NCBI GenBank assembly: GCA_027493945.1
Contig: JAOSJU010000001.1
Coordinates: 2,480,001 to 2,544,000 of the forward strand
From: Burkholderiaceae bacterium
Lineage (GTDB): Bacteria > Pseudomonadota > Gammaproteobacteria > Burkholderiales > Burkholderiaceae_E
Direction: 5' to 3'
DNA length: 64,000 bases
Position 1 is the first letter of the stretch; each line of letters starts with the position of its first letter. The notes beneath the pieces are model-generated. The model searched no databases, was not told the DNA's origin, and worked only from the letters and a program-made list of their open reading frames with translations. Positions 50,831 to 60,832 of the stretch are shown here, in pieces. The translations under genes were made by a program, and so were the position numbers.

Positions 50831-51481
50831 ATGAGCAGCACCCTCACCAAGCTCGCACTGGGCATGATGGGCCGCCTGCGCCCGCGCCCGGTAACCGGCG
50901 ATGCGGCCGCGACGATCGCGCTGCCGGCGCCCGAAGCGCGCGGTGGCATGCCGCTGATGGAAGCGCTCGCGCTGCGCCGTTCGTCGCGCGAATTCGCACG
51001 CGACGAGTTGCCGCTGCCGCTGCTGTCGAACCTGCTGTGGGCCGCCTGGGGGCGGAACCGCCCCGAAGGCGGACGCACCGCGCCGTCGGCGCTGAACGCA
51101 CAGGAAATCGACGTCTACGCGGCGCTGCCTGGCGGAGCCTACCTGTACGACGCCGACGGCCATGCGCTGCGCCTGGTCGCGCAGGCCGACCTGCGGCGCG
51201 TCACCGGCTACCAGGACTTCGTCGACGAGGCGCCGCTCGACCTGGTCTACGTGGCCGACCACCGGCGCATGACGATGGTGCCGGTGGGGCAGCGCGAGAG
51301 CTTCGCGTCGGTCGCGGCCGGCGCGATCGCGCAGAACGTCTATCTGTTCGCCGCCGGCAACGGGCTGTCGACGGTGATCCGCGCCTGGATCGATCGCGAC
51401 GCGATCGCCGAGGCACTCGGCCCGGCGCACGATCAGCAGGTGCTGCTGTCGCAGACGGTGGGCTATCCGGCGAAGGGCTGA
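50831..51481 (+). CDS. SagB-type nitroreductase family oxidoreductase
   Basis: A 216-residue FMN-dependent oxidoreductase. RRSSREFARDELPLPLLSNLLWAAWG is the FMN-binding N-terminus of the SagB/ThcOx branch; APSALNAQEIDVYAAL, GAIAQNVYLFAAGNGL and the C-terminal VGYP are conserved. No azoline-peptide partner genes are adjacent, so a generic nitro/ene reductase is more likely than peptide oxidation. Three bases separate it from the EamA gene. Confidence 0.87.
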   Translation: MSSTLTKLALGMMGRLRPRPVTGDAAATIALPAPEARGGMPLMEALALRRSSREFARDELPLPLLSNLLWAAWGRNRPEGGRTAPSALNAQEIDVYAALPGGAYLYDADGHALRLVAQADLRRVTGYQDFVDEAPLDLVYVADHRRMTMVPVGQRESFASVAAGAIAQNVYLFAAGNGLSTVIRAWIDRDAIAEALGPAHDQQVLLSQTVGYPAKG

Positions 51482-51489
51482 GAACCGGA

Positions 51490-51600
51490 GAACGGGTTCA
51501 GCCGGGCGACGCCGCAGTCTTCGAAGTCGCGCACGTTACGCGCGACCGGCACCGGCCGACCGCGGTTGCAGATCGGCTGCGGTTCCTCCGCAGCCAGGCG
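51490..51600 (-). pseudogene. 3' remnant of a PIN-domain (VapC-type) toxin gene
   Basis: The reverse strand reads RPVPVARNVRDFEDCGVARLNPFSGS. The TRNVRDFEGxGVxLLNPF-like end is the signature of VapC toxins. Upstream of it only scrambled PIN-like residues remain and no start is present. The surrounding 51482-51912 holds no other gene. Confidence 0.6.
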
Positions 51601-51912
51601 AACGACCGCGGACAGGGGCTGCCCGGCTTGGGCGATGCCCCGGGCCATGAGAGTCTCGGCAGGCATTCAGGATGAACATGGTGTGCGTCATGAGTCGCCG
51701 GACTGGCGACCATCCAGGCGCCACGGGCCACCGTCTGGCCGCGATAGCGGCGGGGCTGCGAAGATCCCATGCAGAATGACCGACAAGGGAACAATCGCCC
51801 CAAATACGCCCGCGGTATCCCGAGTACCTGCAACCCACGGCACCAGAGGCAGTAAAGCCCTCTGCGCTCAAAAGCCCTCTGCGCTTGATCTGACATTGCC
51901 CGAGACATCTCC

Positions 51913-52602
51913 ATGTGCATGGATCTTCTGACCCGTTTCACCCTGGTGGCTGCCCTGAGCGCTGGTGCATCGACGGGGCAGGCGCAGCTCAATGTTCCGA
52001 TGCCTTCCGGAACGACCGTCTCCGCTGCTCCGGCCACAGGTCCGTCGCTCGAGGAGACGACGAAATGGATAACGGACAAGCTGGTGTCGACGCCTTCCTT
52101 CAGGTACAAGTTCGGCGACCTTGCAAAGGTTTCCGCTCTCTTTGACGGCTGCGACATGCTGCTGACAACGGAGAACCTGAACGAAGGAACCGCCCACAGC
52201 AATTTCATGCGCCTGCAGGATCTCGATCCCGTTGGTGTCAAGGCAGCCGCCCTCAGGAACGAACCGGATTATGCGATCGTGAAACTGAGGGCCCGCGATG
52301 ACAAGCCCCTCATCACTTATGACGCCACCTCGACCAAGCCATATCGAGGGTCCGAGGTTCCGAGCGACTACACCCCGCCGCCTCAGTCTTCACTCGAGGG
52401 GATGGAACGACTCAAGGCAGGGAAGAAGGCCAAATGGGGGTTTGGGGCCTCCAGCGGCTCTGGCCCCAACATGGTTCGATCGACCAGTTTCTCGTTGCCT
52501 TTTTCCGAATTCGCCGCCGCGCAGGCGCTGGAGAGCGCATTCCGAACCGCCATCGAACTCTGCACCGTCAAGGCGCAGCGCGAAGGCACGACGCAACAGT
52601 AG
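51913..52602 (+). CDS. Secreted protein of unknown function
   Basis: A 229-residue protein with a signal peptide ending STGQA, a Pro/Thr-rich start, then EETTKWITDKLVSTPSFRYKF and a later LPFSEFAAAQALESAFRTAIELC. The two terminal cysteine positions and the general pattern suggest a small periplasmic domain, but I do not recognise the family. Codon use is visibly less GC-biased than that of neighbouring core genes. The Sel1 gene follows 74 bp downstream on the same strand. Confidence 0.65.
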   Translation: MCMDLLTRFTLVAALSAGASTGQAQLNVPMPSGTTVSAAPATGPSLEETTKWITDKLVSTPSFRYKFGDLAKVSALFDGCDMLLTTENLNEGTAHSNFMRLQDLDPVGVKAAALRNEPDYAIVKLRARDDKPLITYDATSTKPYRGSEVPSDYTPPPQSSLEGMERLKAGKKAKWGFGASSGSGPNMVRSTSFSLPFSEFAAAQALESAFRTAIELCTVKAQREGTTQQ

Positions 52603-52676
52603 CCCCGATATTCGTCGCGAGCGTCCTTCGGGCCCTCCTGCTCGAAACAACAAGAATCTTGAAGGTAGTTGCTCGA

Positions 52677-53953
52677 ATGAAGATCACAGCAGGATTCAGC
52701 GGGGATGGCTGGGCGTCATTGCCGCTTCGATTTTTTCGCTCAGTGCGGTTGCGGGTCCGGCGGAGGACCTTGCCAGTGCCCGAGAGGCGATCAATAGTGG
52801 GGACGTAAGGCAAGGCCTGCCCTTGCTTGTCGCGTTGGCGAACGGGGGAGTGCCTGAAGCACAGCGGCTACTCGGTGAGCTCGCTTATCAGGGCAAAGGC
52901 GTGCCCCGGGATCTCGCGGCTGCTTTCGCTTGGAATGGGCTTGCCGCCAAGGCAGGCGACCGCATTGCGCAATACAACCTCGGCCGTATGCACGAGGACG
53001 GTGAAGGGGTTGCCGGGTCCTTGGGGGTCGCCCTCTACTGGTACGAAAAGTCTGGCGCACAGCAATATGGGCCGGCGCAGTTTCGCGCCGGGGAGTTGGC
53101 GATGTCCAGTGATCGGAGCAAGGCGGCCTACTGGTTCAGCCAGGCCGCCTTGAACGGTGACGCCGAGGCAGCCCCAAGAGCTCGCGAAGCCGCCGCCGCG
53201 ATCGCGGCGGAGAAGACGGCCAACGAAGAAGAAAACGAAAGAAGTGCCGCTATCCGACGTCGTGAAGCTGCTGAAGTCATGGCCGGGCGAGCGGCCAGGG
53301 ACGAAGAGACACGCAAATGGATGCAAAGGAACCCGGGCCAGCCGGTCGGGGCCAACCTGCCGCCGCTGCCCAGCTTCAACGTTGTGGTGCCTTCCACCTC
53401 GCGCGTTATTCCCGCCCCGTACCAAACCAGGTCGAGCCACTTCTCGGATGACCCTGACGCCTCGGGCTCTTCCGGGCCTGGCCGTCCGGAGGGCGACTCC
53501 GGTGACGCTTCGAGATCTGGCCGCTCCGGTGCGACTAGTGGAGCCCGACCGTCTTCGAGTTCGACCGCTGGCGCCAGCAAGCCCTCGGGCGATTCGAGCG
53601 CGTCCGACACTTCCGGGCCCGGCAGGCAGGCCGGGACGGGATCCAACCAAGGGGTTGCGCGCTCCGCGGGGAAATCTGAGGCGTCCCCGTCCCTCTCGCT
53701 GACCCGTACTGAAGGCCCCGATCCAGCTATGGCGCGACGTGAGGAGGAACAGCGCCAGAGCCAGATCGCCAAGGAGGCGAAGGACGCGGCCGAGCGCAAA
53801 GCCATCAGCGACGCCTACTGGAAGAAGTGGAAGGAAGACGAGGAAAGATCCCGGAAGGAGATTGCCGAGAAGGGCCGGCGCTACCATGAATGCTGGAATG
53901 ACTCGAGCAAGTGCGGTAAGGATCCCGGGTCTGGTCTTGGCGTGAGCAGGTGA
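52677..53953 (+). CDS. Sel1-repeat protein with Ser/Gly/Pro-rich tail (frame break at the N-terminus)
   Basis: About 425 residues. Residues about 25-160 contain Sel1-like helix pairs (DVRQGLPLLVALANGGVPEAQRLLGELAYQGKGVPRDLAAAFAW, RIAQYNLGRMHEDGEGVAGSLGVALYWYEKSG). Next come an Ala/Glu coiled region, a low-complexity Ser/Gly/Pro stretch and a charged helix near the C-terminus. The natural start is probably MKIT at 52677, followed within a few codons by an indel that shifts into the main frame (WLGVIAASIFSLSAVAGPA, the signal peptide). Function unknown; Sel1 proteins mediate protein contacts. Confidence 0.7.
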
Positions 53954-54060
53954 TCGGCGCAACGAGTGGGTGGTGCCAACCACGCGTCGATTCCTCGAGC
54001 CAAGGTGCAGATACGGCGGCGCAACCCTGGTCTCCTGTAGAACATGCCGAGCGATTCACC

Positions 54061-54125
54061 ATGGCCACCTCGACCAACTGGTTCTTCCGGGCGGCCCTCT
54101 CCGCAGTCTTCGCCGCGCTGACCGA
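54061..54125 (+). pseudogene. Duplicated 5' fragment of the EamA transporter gene
   Basis: Reads MATSTNWFFRAALSAVFAAL, nearly the same as the first 20 codons of the gene at 50393, and then breaks into the 3' end of the oppositely oriented small ORF. It shows that a copy of the EamA gene was cut by rearrangement on this side of the accessory block. Confidence 0.75.
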
Positions 54126-54400
54126 CTTCAGCTTGCCAGATTCGTAGGCTCCGAGGATCTGTGCGAAGGCGTTGTTGCGATTGGCGCGGGGCGGCGCCAG
54201 CCGCGAGTCGGGTAGGGGAGCGATCAGCCGCGCCGGAGCGGCGGCGATTTCCGTGCGCAACTGCTCGAACTGTACGGCCACTGCCGCCCGAGAGGCATCG
54301 CATCGCATGGCTCGAACGCCCGGAATGAATCGGCATCGATGAACGTGCCGGCCAGTCGACCACAGTCGTAGAACTCGTCAAACCTCGCCCTGAGCCTCAC
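54125..54400 (-). CDS. Small ORF translationally coupled to the fusion helicase (frameshifted, 3' truncated)
   Basis: GTG at 54398-54400 overlaps the TGA of the giant helicase gene. The frame reads VRLRARFDEFYDCGRLAGTF and IDADSFRAFE, then after a one-base break near 54310 continues RAMRCDASRAAVAVQFEQLR and EIAAAPARLIAPLPDSRL to GAYESGKLKS, where the EamA fragment begins. About 90 residues remain and the native C-terminus is probably lost. I do not recognise the family. The coupling suggests that its product works with the helicase. Confidence 0.5.
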
Positions 54401-57400
54401 GTCCGGCGCCCGGGGGGGACGATCGCATCGGCCAGCACCACCTCCCACCGCTCTGTGCGTACTGACGGCAGGTACTCGGGTGCCGTCTGTTCGCGCGTGC
54501 GAACCATTACCGCGGTGACCTTCGCCGCGTACTCGCTGCCACTCAAGCCGGCATTCTTCGACAAGCGCCCGACCGTCGCTCCGTCCTGCGTTGTCAGCAG
54601 TCCGTCCACGATGCGCAGCGGATCCCCTGTCCGCACCCCGGCGAGGTCGCGGTGCACGCGATCCATCGGCGAATGTCGGCCGGCGTACCCGAGGTCGACC
54701 TCCTTCGGCCCGAGTGCGACATGGCGCGCCCGGAGTTCGGGCCGGTACGGCGGCAGCGGCTCGGGCCGCACTGCCACGACATCTTCGCAATCCTGCAGAT
54801 CCTCGAGCAGGCCGTCCGCCTGCCGGCCGCCGCGAAACACCGTCAATGTTTCCTTCGCCCGCGTCATCGCCACGTAGAGCAGCCGCCGCTCATCGTCCGC
54901 GAGCCCCCAATTTCCGCAATCCATCACGATCACGTGCCGGAACTCGAGGCCTTTCGCGCGATGCGCGGTCATCAGCCGCAGCGCGTCGACTGCGCCGTCG
55001 CGGCGCGCGGCACCGGCGCTTTCGAAGAACCAGTCGGCGATCTCGCGCAGCGGCAGGCTCGCCTTCGGGTATGCAAGCATCAGGTCCAGCCCCGCCGCGC
55101 ACAGATCCTGCCAGGCGGGGTTCGCCGGATGCGCGCGCAGCCGCGTGCGCAGCCACCGGAGGAGGGCCGCCACCGACAACAGCGGGCGCCGCCGGGTGAG
55201 CACCGCGTCGAGCACGCGGCGTCCCTCGCGCGTCTGCATTGCCGATATCTCTGCGAACGCGTCGTCCGCCATCGAGCAGCGGAGGGCGTCGATCTCGCAC
55301 AATGCGCGGACCGGCTGGAGCGACGCGTGCGTGCGCGCGAGCACTGCGATATCGCCGAGCGCCGTCTTCGGGTCGAGCCGCCGGATGCGCGCGATCTCCG
55401 CAGCGACGAGCTGCGCCTGCCGGTTCGCGTCCGAGGGCGCGTCGACCAACCGAACGCGCCCGCCGTGCTCCACGTCGAGCGCGCTCCAGCGGCCTCCGGG
55501 CGGATCGTCTACGCGGCGCGCATCGATGCGGATCGGGTGGTCGATCTTCATCCGATCTCGCGCCGGCTGGATCACGTGGTTCGCCGCGCTGACGATATGT
55601 TGCGTCGAGCGGTAGTTCTCGACGAGCCAGGAGACCTCGGCGTCGTAGTCCTCACGAAAGCGCCGAATGAACTCGACGCTTGCCCCGTTGAACGCATAGA
55701 TGTTCTGGTCATCGTCGCCCACCGCCATGATGCTCAGGCGCCCGTCCGCGTCGGGCAGGCGCCGTCCGGCGAGAGCACTCACCAGTGCGTACTGCTTCGC
55801 GTCGATGTCCTGGTACTCGTCGACGAAGATGTACTCGTAACCGGCAAGCAATCGGTCGCGCGCCTCGTCAGTGTCGGCGAACGCGTCGGTGCGGCCTTCG
55901 AGCAGGTCGACGGCGTCGGAGAGCAGGCGGTCGAAGTCGATCGTGGCCCCGCGCAGGTTGGCTCCTGCAAGGCTCGTTCCAGTCAGCCGCAGTGCGAGCG
56001 CGTGATGCGTCATCACGGTGACGCCGCAGGCGTCGTCGCCGACGAGCGCGAACAGCCTTCGGCGCAGCTCCGCCGCTGCGCTGCGGTTGAAGGCGAGCGC
56101 AATGATGCGCGTGGGTGCGACCCGCCGCACGCGCAGCAGCCATGCGATGCGGTGCACCAGCACCCGCGTCTTGCCCGATCCGGGACCGGCGAGAACCAGG
56201 TGATTGCCGTGATCGGGCTTCGTCACCAGACGCTTCTGCGCGGGGGTGCCCAGCCTGTCTACGATAGCGCGGTACGACTCGGCAGTGGTGGCGAGCTCGA
56301 GCAGCTCGGTGCGCCCGGCGAACCATTCCCTGACGAAGCGCCGGCGCGGCCATGTGAAGTATGCGGCGGTGAGCGCGAGCGCCGCGGCCATCTTCTGTGC
56401 ACCGAGCTTCGCGTACTCGTGCATCACGTGCGTCTGAAAGGTGCGCTCGCGGTAGTGCTCCTGCAGCGGCGTGAAGTCCTCCTTGCGGAGGCGCCGCTTC
56501 GCCTCCGCGGCGTTCAACTCGATCGTCATCGCAGCGCGGAAAACGGTGCGCCCCTTGTCGAGCTGGATCACGTCGTTCTCGTGCAGATAGAGCAGCGCGT
56601 GCTCGAGCGCAACGGCAGGCTCGCGCAAGCTTGCGCGCAGCGCCACGTCGGCGCCGAGCGCATCGAGAAGCTCCTGGGCCTTGCACTCGACGAGCACGTT
56701 TGCCTGACGGGTGTCGGGCGGCAGCTTCTCGAGGAGCGCGGCGAGCACGACGCGGGCCGCGGCCTGGCGCTTGTCGCAGATCTCGCGGATCTCGCGCCAA
56801 CCCCGATGCAGCTCGACGCGCAGGCTGTCGGTGCCCGGGCGGCACACCTGCATCGAGGCGCGGCGGCCGGCGCCGGAGCCGAAGGGTTCGGCAAGCGAGC
56901 GCAGGCACCTGTGCAGCCGCGCGGGGTTGACCTCCGGGTGCGCTATGGGAAGGTCGAGTCGCGTTCTCAGCTCCGAGCACATCGCCCGCACGCCGAGCAG
57001 CTGCGGCGCATCGTCGACAGCCGCCTCGGGCGCGAGTTCCGACATCAACTCGAGCAGTGCGCGCTCGAACCGTACAAGTCGCTCGAAGGCATGATCGGAC
57101 GCGCCGGAAACGCCCTTGCTCACGAGCGCTGTGAGGCCGAGGTCGTTGGCCAGGACGCCGAGCTGCTCGAGCCCGCACAGGATGCGGAAGCAGTCCTTGT
57201 GGTCGATGTCCGCCACGAGTTGCAGGTCGTCCGTGCTCAGGCCCTCGGGGGTTTCGCAGCGATAGAGCGCGGTGGCCACCGCTTCGTAACGTTCGCGGTC
57301 GCCGTTCGGGAGCGCAGCGGCGCGGATGCGCACGAGTGCCGCGGCAAGCGTCGGAATGCGCAGGCTCGCAGGGAAGACGCGGCTGCGGTTCTCGTTACGC

Positions 57401-59589
57401 TTCAGGAACCCGCTGCGCTCGAGCCGGGCGACGGCGGTCTGCACTTTGGTCGTGGCATCGCGCTCGGTGGCGTCGATCTCGGCGCCTTCCGCATCGAGCA
57501 GCAGTTCCTTCGCCGAGACGACGATCTCGGCGTTGCCGAAGCGCTGCGCGCGGCGGCGGATACTCTCGAGCAGCGCCGTGAAGTCGCGCGGGTTCAGCTG
57601 GGAGCGCGCCGACAGGCGGAACTGCGCCTCGACGTCCTTCTCGTCGAACAGCAGCACGCATTTCGCAGGGTCGCCGTCGCGCCCGGCCCGGCCCGCCTCC
57701 TGCAGGTAGTTCTCGAGCGAGCTGGGGATGTCGGCGTGAACGACGACGCGCACATCGGACTTGTCGACCCCCATGCCGAAGGCGTTGGTCGCGACGATGA
57801 CGTCGAGCTTGCCCGCGATGAAGGCCTGCTGGATCTCCTTTTTCACGCCGGCCTCCAGCCCGGCGTGAAAATGCCGGCAACGCAGCCCCGACCGGGCGAG
57901 CTGTTCGGCCCGGATCTCCGTGTGGTCGCGCTTCGCGCAGAAAACGATGCCGGCACCGCCGTTGCGCAGCTCGCGCGCGAGGATCTCCTGGATATGCTGG
58001 CCCTTCTCGGCCTCGCGCACCGGGGCTACGACGTACTCGAGGTTGTGACGCTCGTGCCCGCCGAGGAAGCGCTGCAGTTCGACGCCCAGCTGCTCGCGGA
58101 AGTGATCGACCAGATCTTCGACGACGTCGGGCTTCGCAGTCGCGGTGAAACAGGCCACGGGTGCAGCCTGAGCGGCGAAGTTCTCGCGTACGAAGCGGGC
58201 GACGTACAGGTAATCGGTGCGGAAGTCGTGGCCCCACTTCGAGAGGCAATGCGCCTCGTCGAATACCCAGGTGGCGATTTCCCGAAGCCGGATCGCGTCG
58301 ACGAAGCGTCGGTTGCGGAACTGTTCGGGTGAGACGAGCACGATTCCGGCGTCGCCCATCCGGATCCTGTCGAGCGCTGCGTTGCGCTCGGGTGAAGTGA
58401 GCAGCCCGTTGATCGTGACGACGCATTGCACGCCGCGCGCGACGAGGTTGTCGACCTGATCCTTCATCAGCGACTGCAGCGGAGAGACGATGACCGTAAG
58501 CTTGCCGCTGCGCCAGTAGTGGGCGAGCGCGGGAAGCTGGTAGCAGATCGATTTGCCGCCTCCCGTTGGCAGGATTGCGAGAAGACTCTGGTGCTTCAAG
58601 CCGGCATCGACGATGTCCCGTTGCAGCGATCCGCCGGCGGCGTTCGCCGGCTTCGCGCGAAAGGCGCCGAGCTGGAAGTGTTGCATCAGCAGCGATTCGG
58701 GGTCGTGCTGCTGACGGCAGTAGCGGCAGTGCGGCAAGCCGCAATCGGTCTCGCGCAGTTCGCGGATCAGCGTGGCGACGAGAGGATGCGTGGCGCGCAT
58801 CCACGGCGGCAGCACCGAGTTGCCTCCGGCGACGCGCAGCCAGGCGAGGGCGTAGGCGATCGGCCAGCGCTGCTCGGCGTTGCCGGTGAGGTCGTCGCGA
58901 ACCAGGCGATCGAGGCGGGTCTCGCAGCACGCGAGCCCGAAGGCGTCACGCACGACGGATTGCACGTCGGCGAGCGCGGGTGGAGGCGCTTTGCGGACCG
59001 CTTCGAGGAGGTGTGCGAGCGCCAGATCGTCGCACACGAGGAAGTGCAGCACGCCGAGCCAGCCGGGATCGGCGGCATGCAACCGCGCGAACTCGCGCAG
59101 TTCGTCGGCCAGCAACTCGAGCGCGACGCGCGCGTCGCCCACCGGATCGTTGCGGCTATCGGAGACGAGCTTGTACCCCTTCACGAGGCGGTGGTACGGG
59201 TTGCGGGGAAATGCGAGGGGCGAGAGCTCGAGCGTGTCGACGACCGGGAGGTGCAGCCAGTCGAGGCCGGGGAGTTGGGCCGCAAGTGCGGGGAGGTCGT
59301 GGCGGCGCAGGTTGTGTCCGACGAGGATGTCGGCGCCGGTCGCGAAGCCGTTCAGGCGACGAGCGACGGCTTCCCGTCCGTTCCGCTGCACGAGGGCGTC
59401 GAGGGTGGACTCGCGGTCCGGGCGCACGGCACCGACACGAAAGATTCGGTTGCCCTCGCCGGGGTGCGATTCGACGTCGATCGACAGGAACGCGACGCCC
59501 GCGGGCAGCGCTGACAAGGCGTCAGCGGTCGGTTCGAGAAGGTCCGCGCCGGGGTTCATGGCATGGTGGGACTGCGGCGAGTTCGACAT
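54397..59589 (-). CDS. Giant exonuclease-RecQ-UvrD fusion helicase
   Basis: A 1730-residue cytosolic protein with three enzyme modules. Residues about 30-165: a DEDD-type 3'-5' exonuclease-like domain (FLSIDVESH with D38/E40, DILVGHNLRRHDLPALA, DSRNDPVGDARVALELL). Residues about 283-291: a Cys motif CGLPHCRYC. Residues about 310-1000: a RecQ-type SF2 helicase with PTGGGKS near 342, DEAH near 444, NAFGMGVDKSDVR and LQEAGRAGRDG. Residues about 1120-1590: a UvrD/Rep SF1 helicase with AGPGSGKTR near 1133, FVDEYQD near 1255 and LLYVAMTRAKETL near 1570. Related fusions exist in scattered bacteria, often in defence-rich islands; a role in repair or foreign-DNA control is inference. Start ATG 59589; ATG 59559 is possible. 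Confidence 0.9.
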   Translation of the reverse strand: MSNSPQSHHAMNPGADLLEPTADALSALPAGVAFLSIDVESHPGEGNRIFRVGAVRPDRESTLDALVQRNGREAVARRLNGFATGADILVGHNLRRHDLPALAAQLPGLDWLHLPVVDTLELSPLAFPRNPYHRLVKGYKLVSDSRNDPVGDARVALELLADELREFARLHAADPGWLGVLHFLVCDDLALAHLLEAVRKAPPPALADVQSVVRDAFGLACCETRLDRLVRDDLTGNAEQRWPIAYALAWLRVAGGNSVLPPWMRATHPLVATLIRELRETDCGLPHCRYCRQQHDPESLLMQHFQLGAFRAKPANAAGGSLQRDIVDAGLKHQSLLAILPTGGGKSICYQLPALAHYWRSGKLTVIVSPLQSLMKDQVDNLVARGVQCVVTINGLLTSPERNAALDRIRMGDAGIVLVSPEQFRNRRFVDAIRLREIATWVFDEAHCLSKWGHDFRTDYLYVARFVRENFAAQAAPVACFTATAKPDVVEDLVDHFREQLGVELQRFLGGHERHNLEYVVAPVREAEKGQHIQEILARELRNGGAGIVFCAKRDHTEIRAEQLARSGLRCRHFHAGLEAGVKKEIQQAFIAGKLDVIVATNAFGMGVDKSDVRVVVHADIPSSLENYLQEAGRAGRDGDPAKCVLLFDEKDVEAQFRLSARSQLNPRDFTALLESIRRRAQRFGNAEIVVSAKELLLDAEGAEIDATERDATTKVQTAVARLERSGFLKRNENRSRVFPASLRIPTLAAALVRIRAAALPNGDRERYEAVATALYRCETPEGLSTDDLQLVADIDHKDCFRILCGLEQLGVLANDLGLTALVSKGVSGASDHAFERLVRFERALLELMSELAPEAAVDDAPQLLGVRAMCSELRTRLDLPIAHPEVNPARLHRCLRSLAEPFGSGAGRRASMQVCRPGTDSLRVELHRGWREIREICDKRQAAARVVLAALLEKLPPDTRQANVLVECKAQELLDALGADVALRASLREPAVALEHALLYLHENDVIQLDKGRTVFRAAMTIELNAAEAKRRLRKEDFTPLQEHYRERTFQTHVMHEYAKLGAQKMAAALALTAAYFTWPRRRFVREWFAGRTELLELATTAESYRAIVDRLGTPAQKRLVTKPDHGNHLVLAGPGSGKTRVLVHRIAWLLRVRRVAPTRIIALAFNRSAAAELRRRLFALVGDDACGVTVMTHHALALRLTGTSLAGANLRGATIDFDRLLSDAVDLLEGRTDAFADTDEARDRLLAGYEYIFVDEYQDIDAKQYALVSALAGRRLPDADGRLSIMAVGDDDQNIYAFNGASVEFIRRFREDYDAEVSWLVENYRSTQHIVSAANHVIQPARDRMKIDHPIRIDARRVDDPPGGRWSALDVEHGGRVRLVDAPSDANRQAQLVAAEIARIRRLDPKTALGDIAVLARTHASLQPVRALCEIDALRCSMADDAFAEISAMQTREGRRVLDAVLTRRRPLLSVAALLRWLRTRLRAHPANPAWQDLCAAGLDLMLAYPKASLPLREIADWFFESAGAARRDGAVDALRLMTAHRAKGLEFRHVIVMDCGNWGLADDERRLLYVAMTRAKETLTVFRGGRQADGLLEDLQDCEDVVAVRPEPLPPYRPELRARHVALGPKEVDLGYAGRHSPMDRVHRDLAGVRTGDPLRIVDGLLTTQDGATVGRLSKNAGLSGSEYAAKVTAVMVRTREQTAPEYLPSVRTERWEVVLADAIVPPGRRT

Positions 59590-59866
59590 GGTCAAGCGCA
59601 CGCCGCGGCCTCGGGCCGCGGGTTCCCGCCCCAGAGTAGCGCTTCGCGCGCCAGGAAATTGTGGCCCATCCGGTGGTAAGCGGCCAGGCGGCGCGTGGCG
59701 GGCCGCGAGTGGCCGCTCTTGTGTTGCGCCGAAGCACCTATCGCGCAACGCGTAGAATCTGCACCCCGTCCGAGGCCATACGATGGTCGTCAGTTCGTGG
59801 CCCAGACCGGGCTTTGCGACGGCTGCCCTGGCGGCTGTCGCAGGGCGCGCCGTACCCCCCGCCCCC

Positions 59867-60776
59867 ATGCTCGTACAACGCATCCTCTCGATCATCCTGC
59901 CGGTCTTCATCACGATCGCGCTCGGCTACGGCTACGCCCGCTGGCGCGGCGAGGGCGTGCGGGGCGAGATGGCTGCCGTGAACCGCATCAGCATCGACGT
60001 GCTGTGTCCTTTCCTGGTGCTCACCGCCTTCGCGTCGAAGGACTTCGACCTCGCAGCCAACCTCAACCTGATCGTGGCCGGCATCCTGGTCTCGCTGGGT
60101 TCGGGGTTGCTGGCCCGGCCGGTCGCTCGTCTGCTGGGCTACGACGCGCGCAGCTTCGTGCCGCCGATGATGTACAACAACTGCGGCAACATGGGATTGC
60201 CGCTTGCTGCGCTGGCCTTCGGCACGGCCGGCTTGCCGGCAGCGGTGGCCTTGTTCATGGCGGGCAGCCTCGTCTACTTTTCGGTCGGCATCAAGATCAT
60301 CGAGAGCGGGCGCGGCGGCGCTGGCAGGACGTCGTGGAAGTTCCTCACCAGCCCGATGATGATCGCGATGCTCGCAGGCATCGTGCTCGCCGCCACACGC
60401 GTCGCGATTCCCGAAGGCCTGTTCAAGTCGATGCAGATGCTGGGCGAGGCCTGCATCCCGCTGATGCTCTTCGCACTGGGCGTGCGGATGCTCGACGTGA
60501 GCTTCAGGAGCTGGCAGATCGGGCTGGTCGGCGCGATCGTCTGCCCGCTGTCGGGCATCGCGGTCGCCTGGCTGCTGGACGGCCTGTTCGCGTTCAGTGC
60601 GGACCAGCGCGGGCAGCTCTACCTCTTTGCTGCGCTGCCGCCCGCGGTGCTATGTTTTCTGGTCGCCGAACAGTTCGGCCGAGGAACCCGACAAGGTCGC
60701 GGCGATCGTCCTGCTCGGCAACCTCGCTGCCGTCGCCTTCGTGCCCCTCGGTTTGTGGCTGGGCCTGGCCGCCTGA
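59867..60776 (+). CDS. AEC family (auxin efflux carrier/malonate) permease (frameshifted near the end)
   Basis: About 302 residues and ten membrane helices in two inverted halves. NNCGNMGLPLAALAFG is the conserved AEC crossover motif, and LYLFAALPPAVLCFLVAEQF its second-half counterpart. One extra base near 60680 precedes the final helix AAIVLLGNLAAVAFVPLGLWL, ending at TGA 60774-60776. AEC members export or import organic acids such as malonate. It precedes the TAXI gene by 56 bp. Confidence 0.85.
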
Positions 60777-60832
60777 AGGAACGGCCGAGCCCCCTGCGCG
60801 CTGCGCGCTGATCGCCCGCTCCCGGAACCCCG

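Noticed and set aside
54652..58332. A 1226-codon open frame on the plus strand opposite the giant helicase
   Set aside because: It is a shadow of the GC-rich helicase gene; its composition is Arg/Ala/Gln-rich without domains, and the reverse-strand frame carries all helicase motifs.
54397..59589. Interpretation as a plain chromosomal RecQ housekeeping helicase
   Set aside because: The added exonuclease and UvrD modules and the length of 1730 residues are far outside the housekeeping RecQ architecture of about 600 residues.
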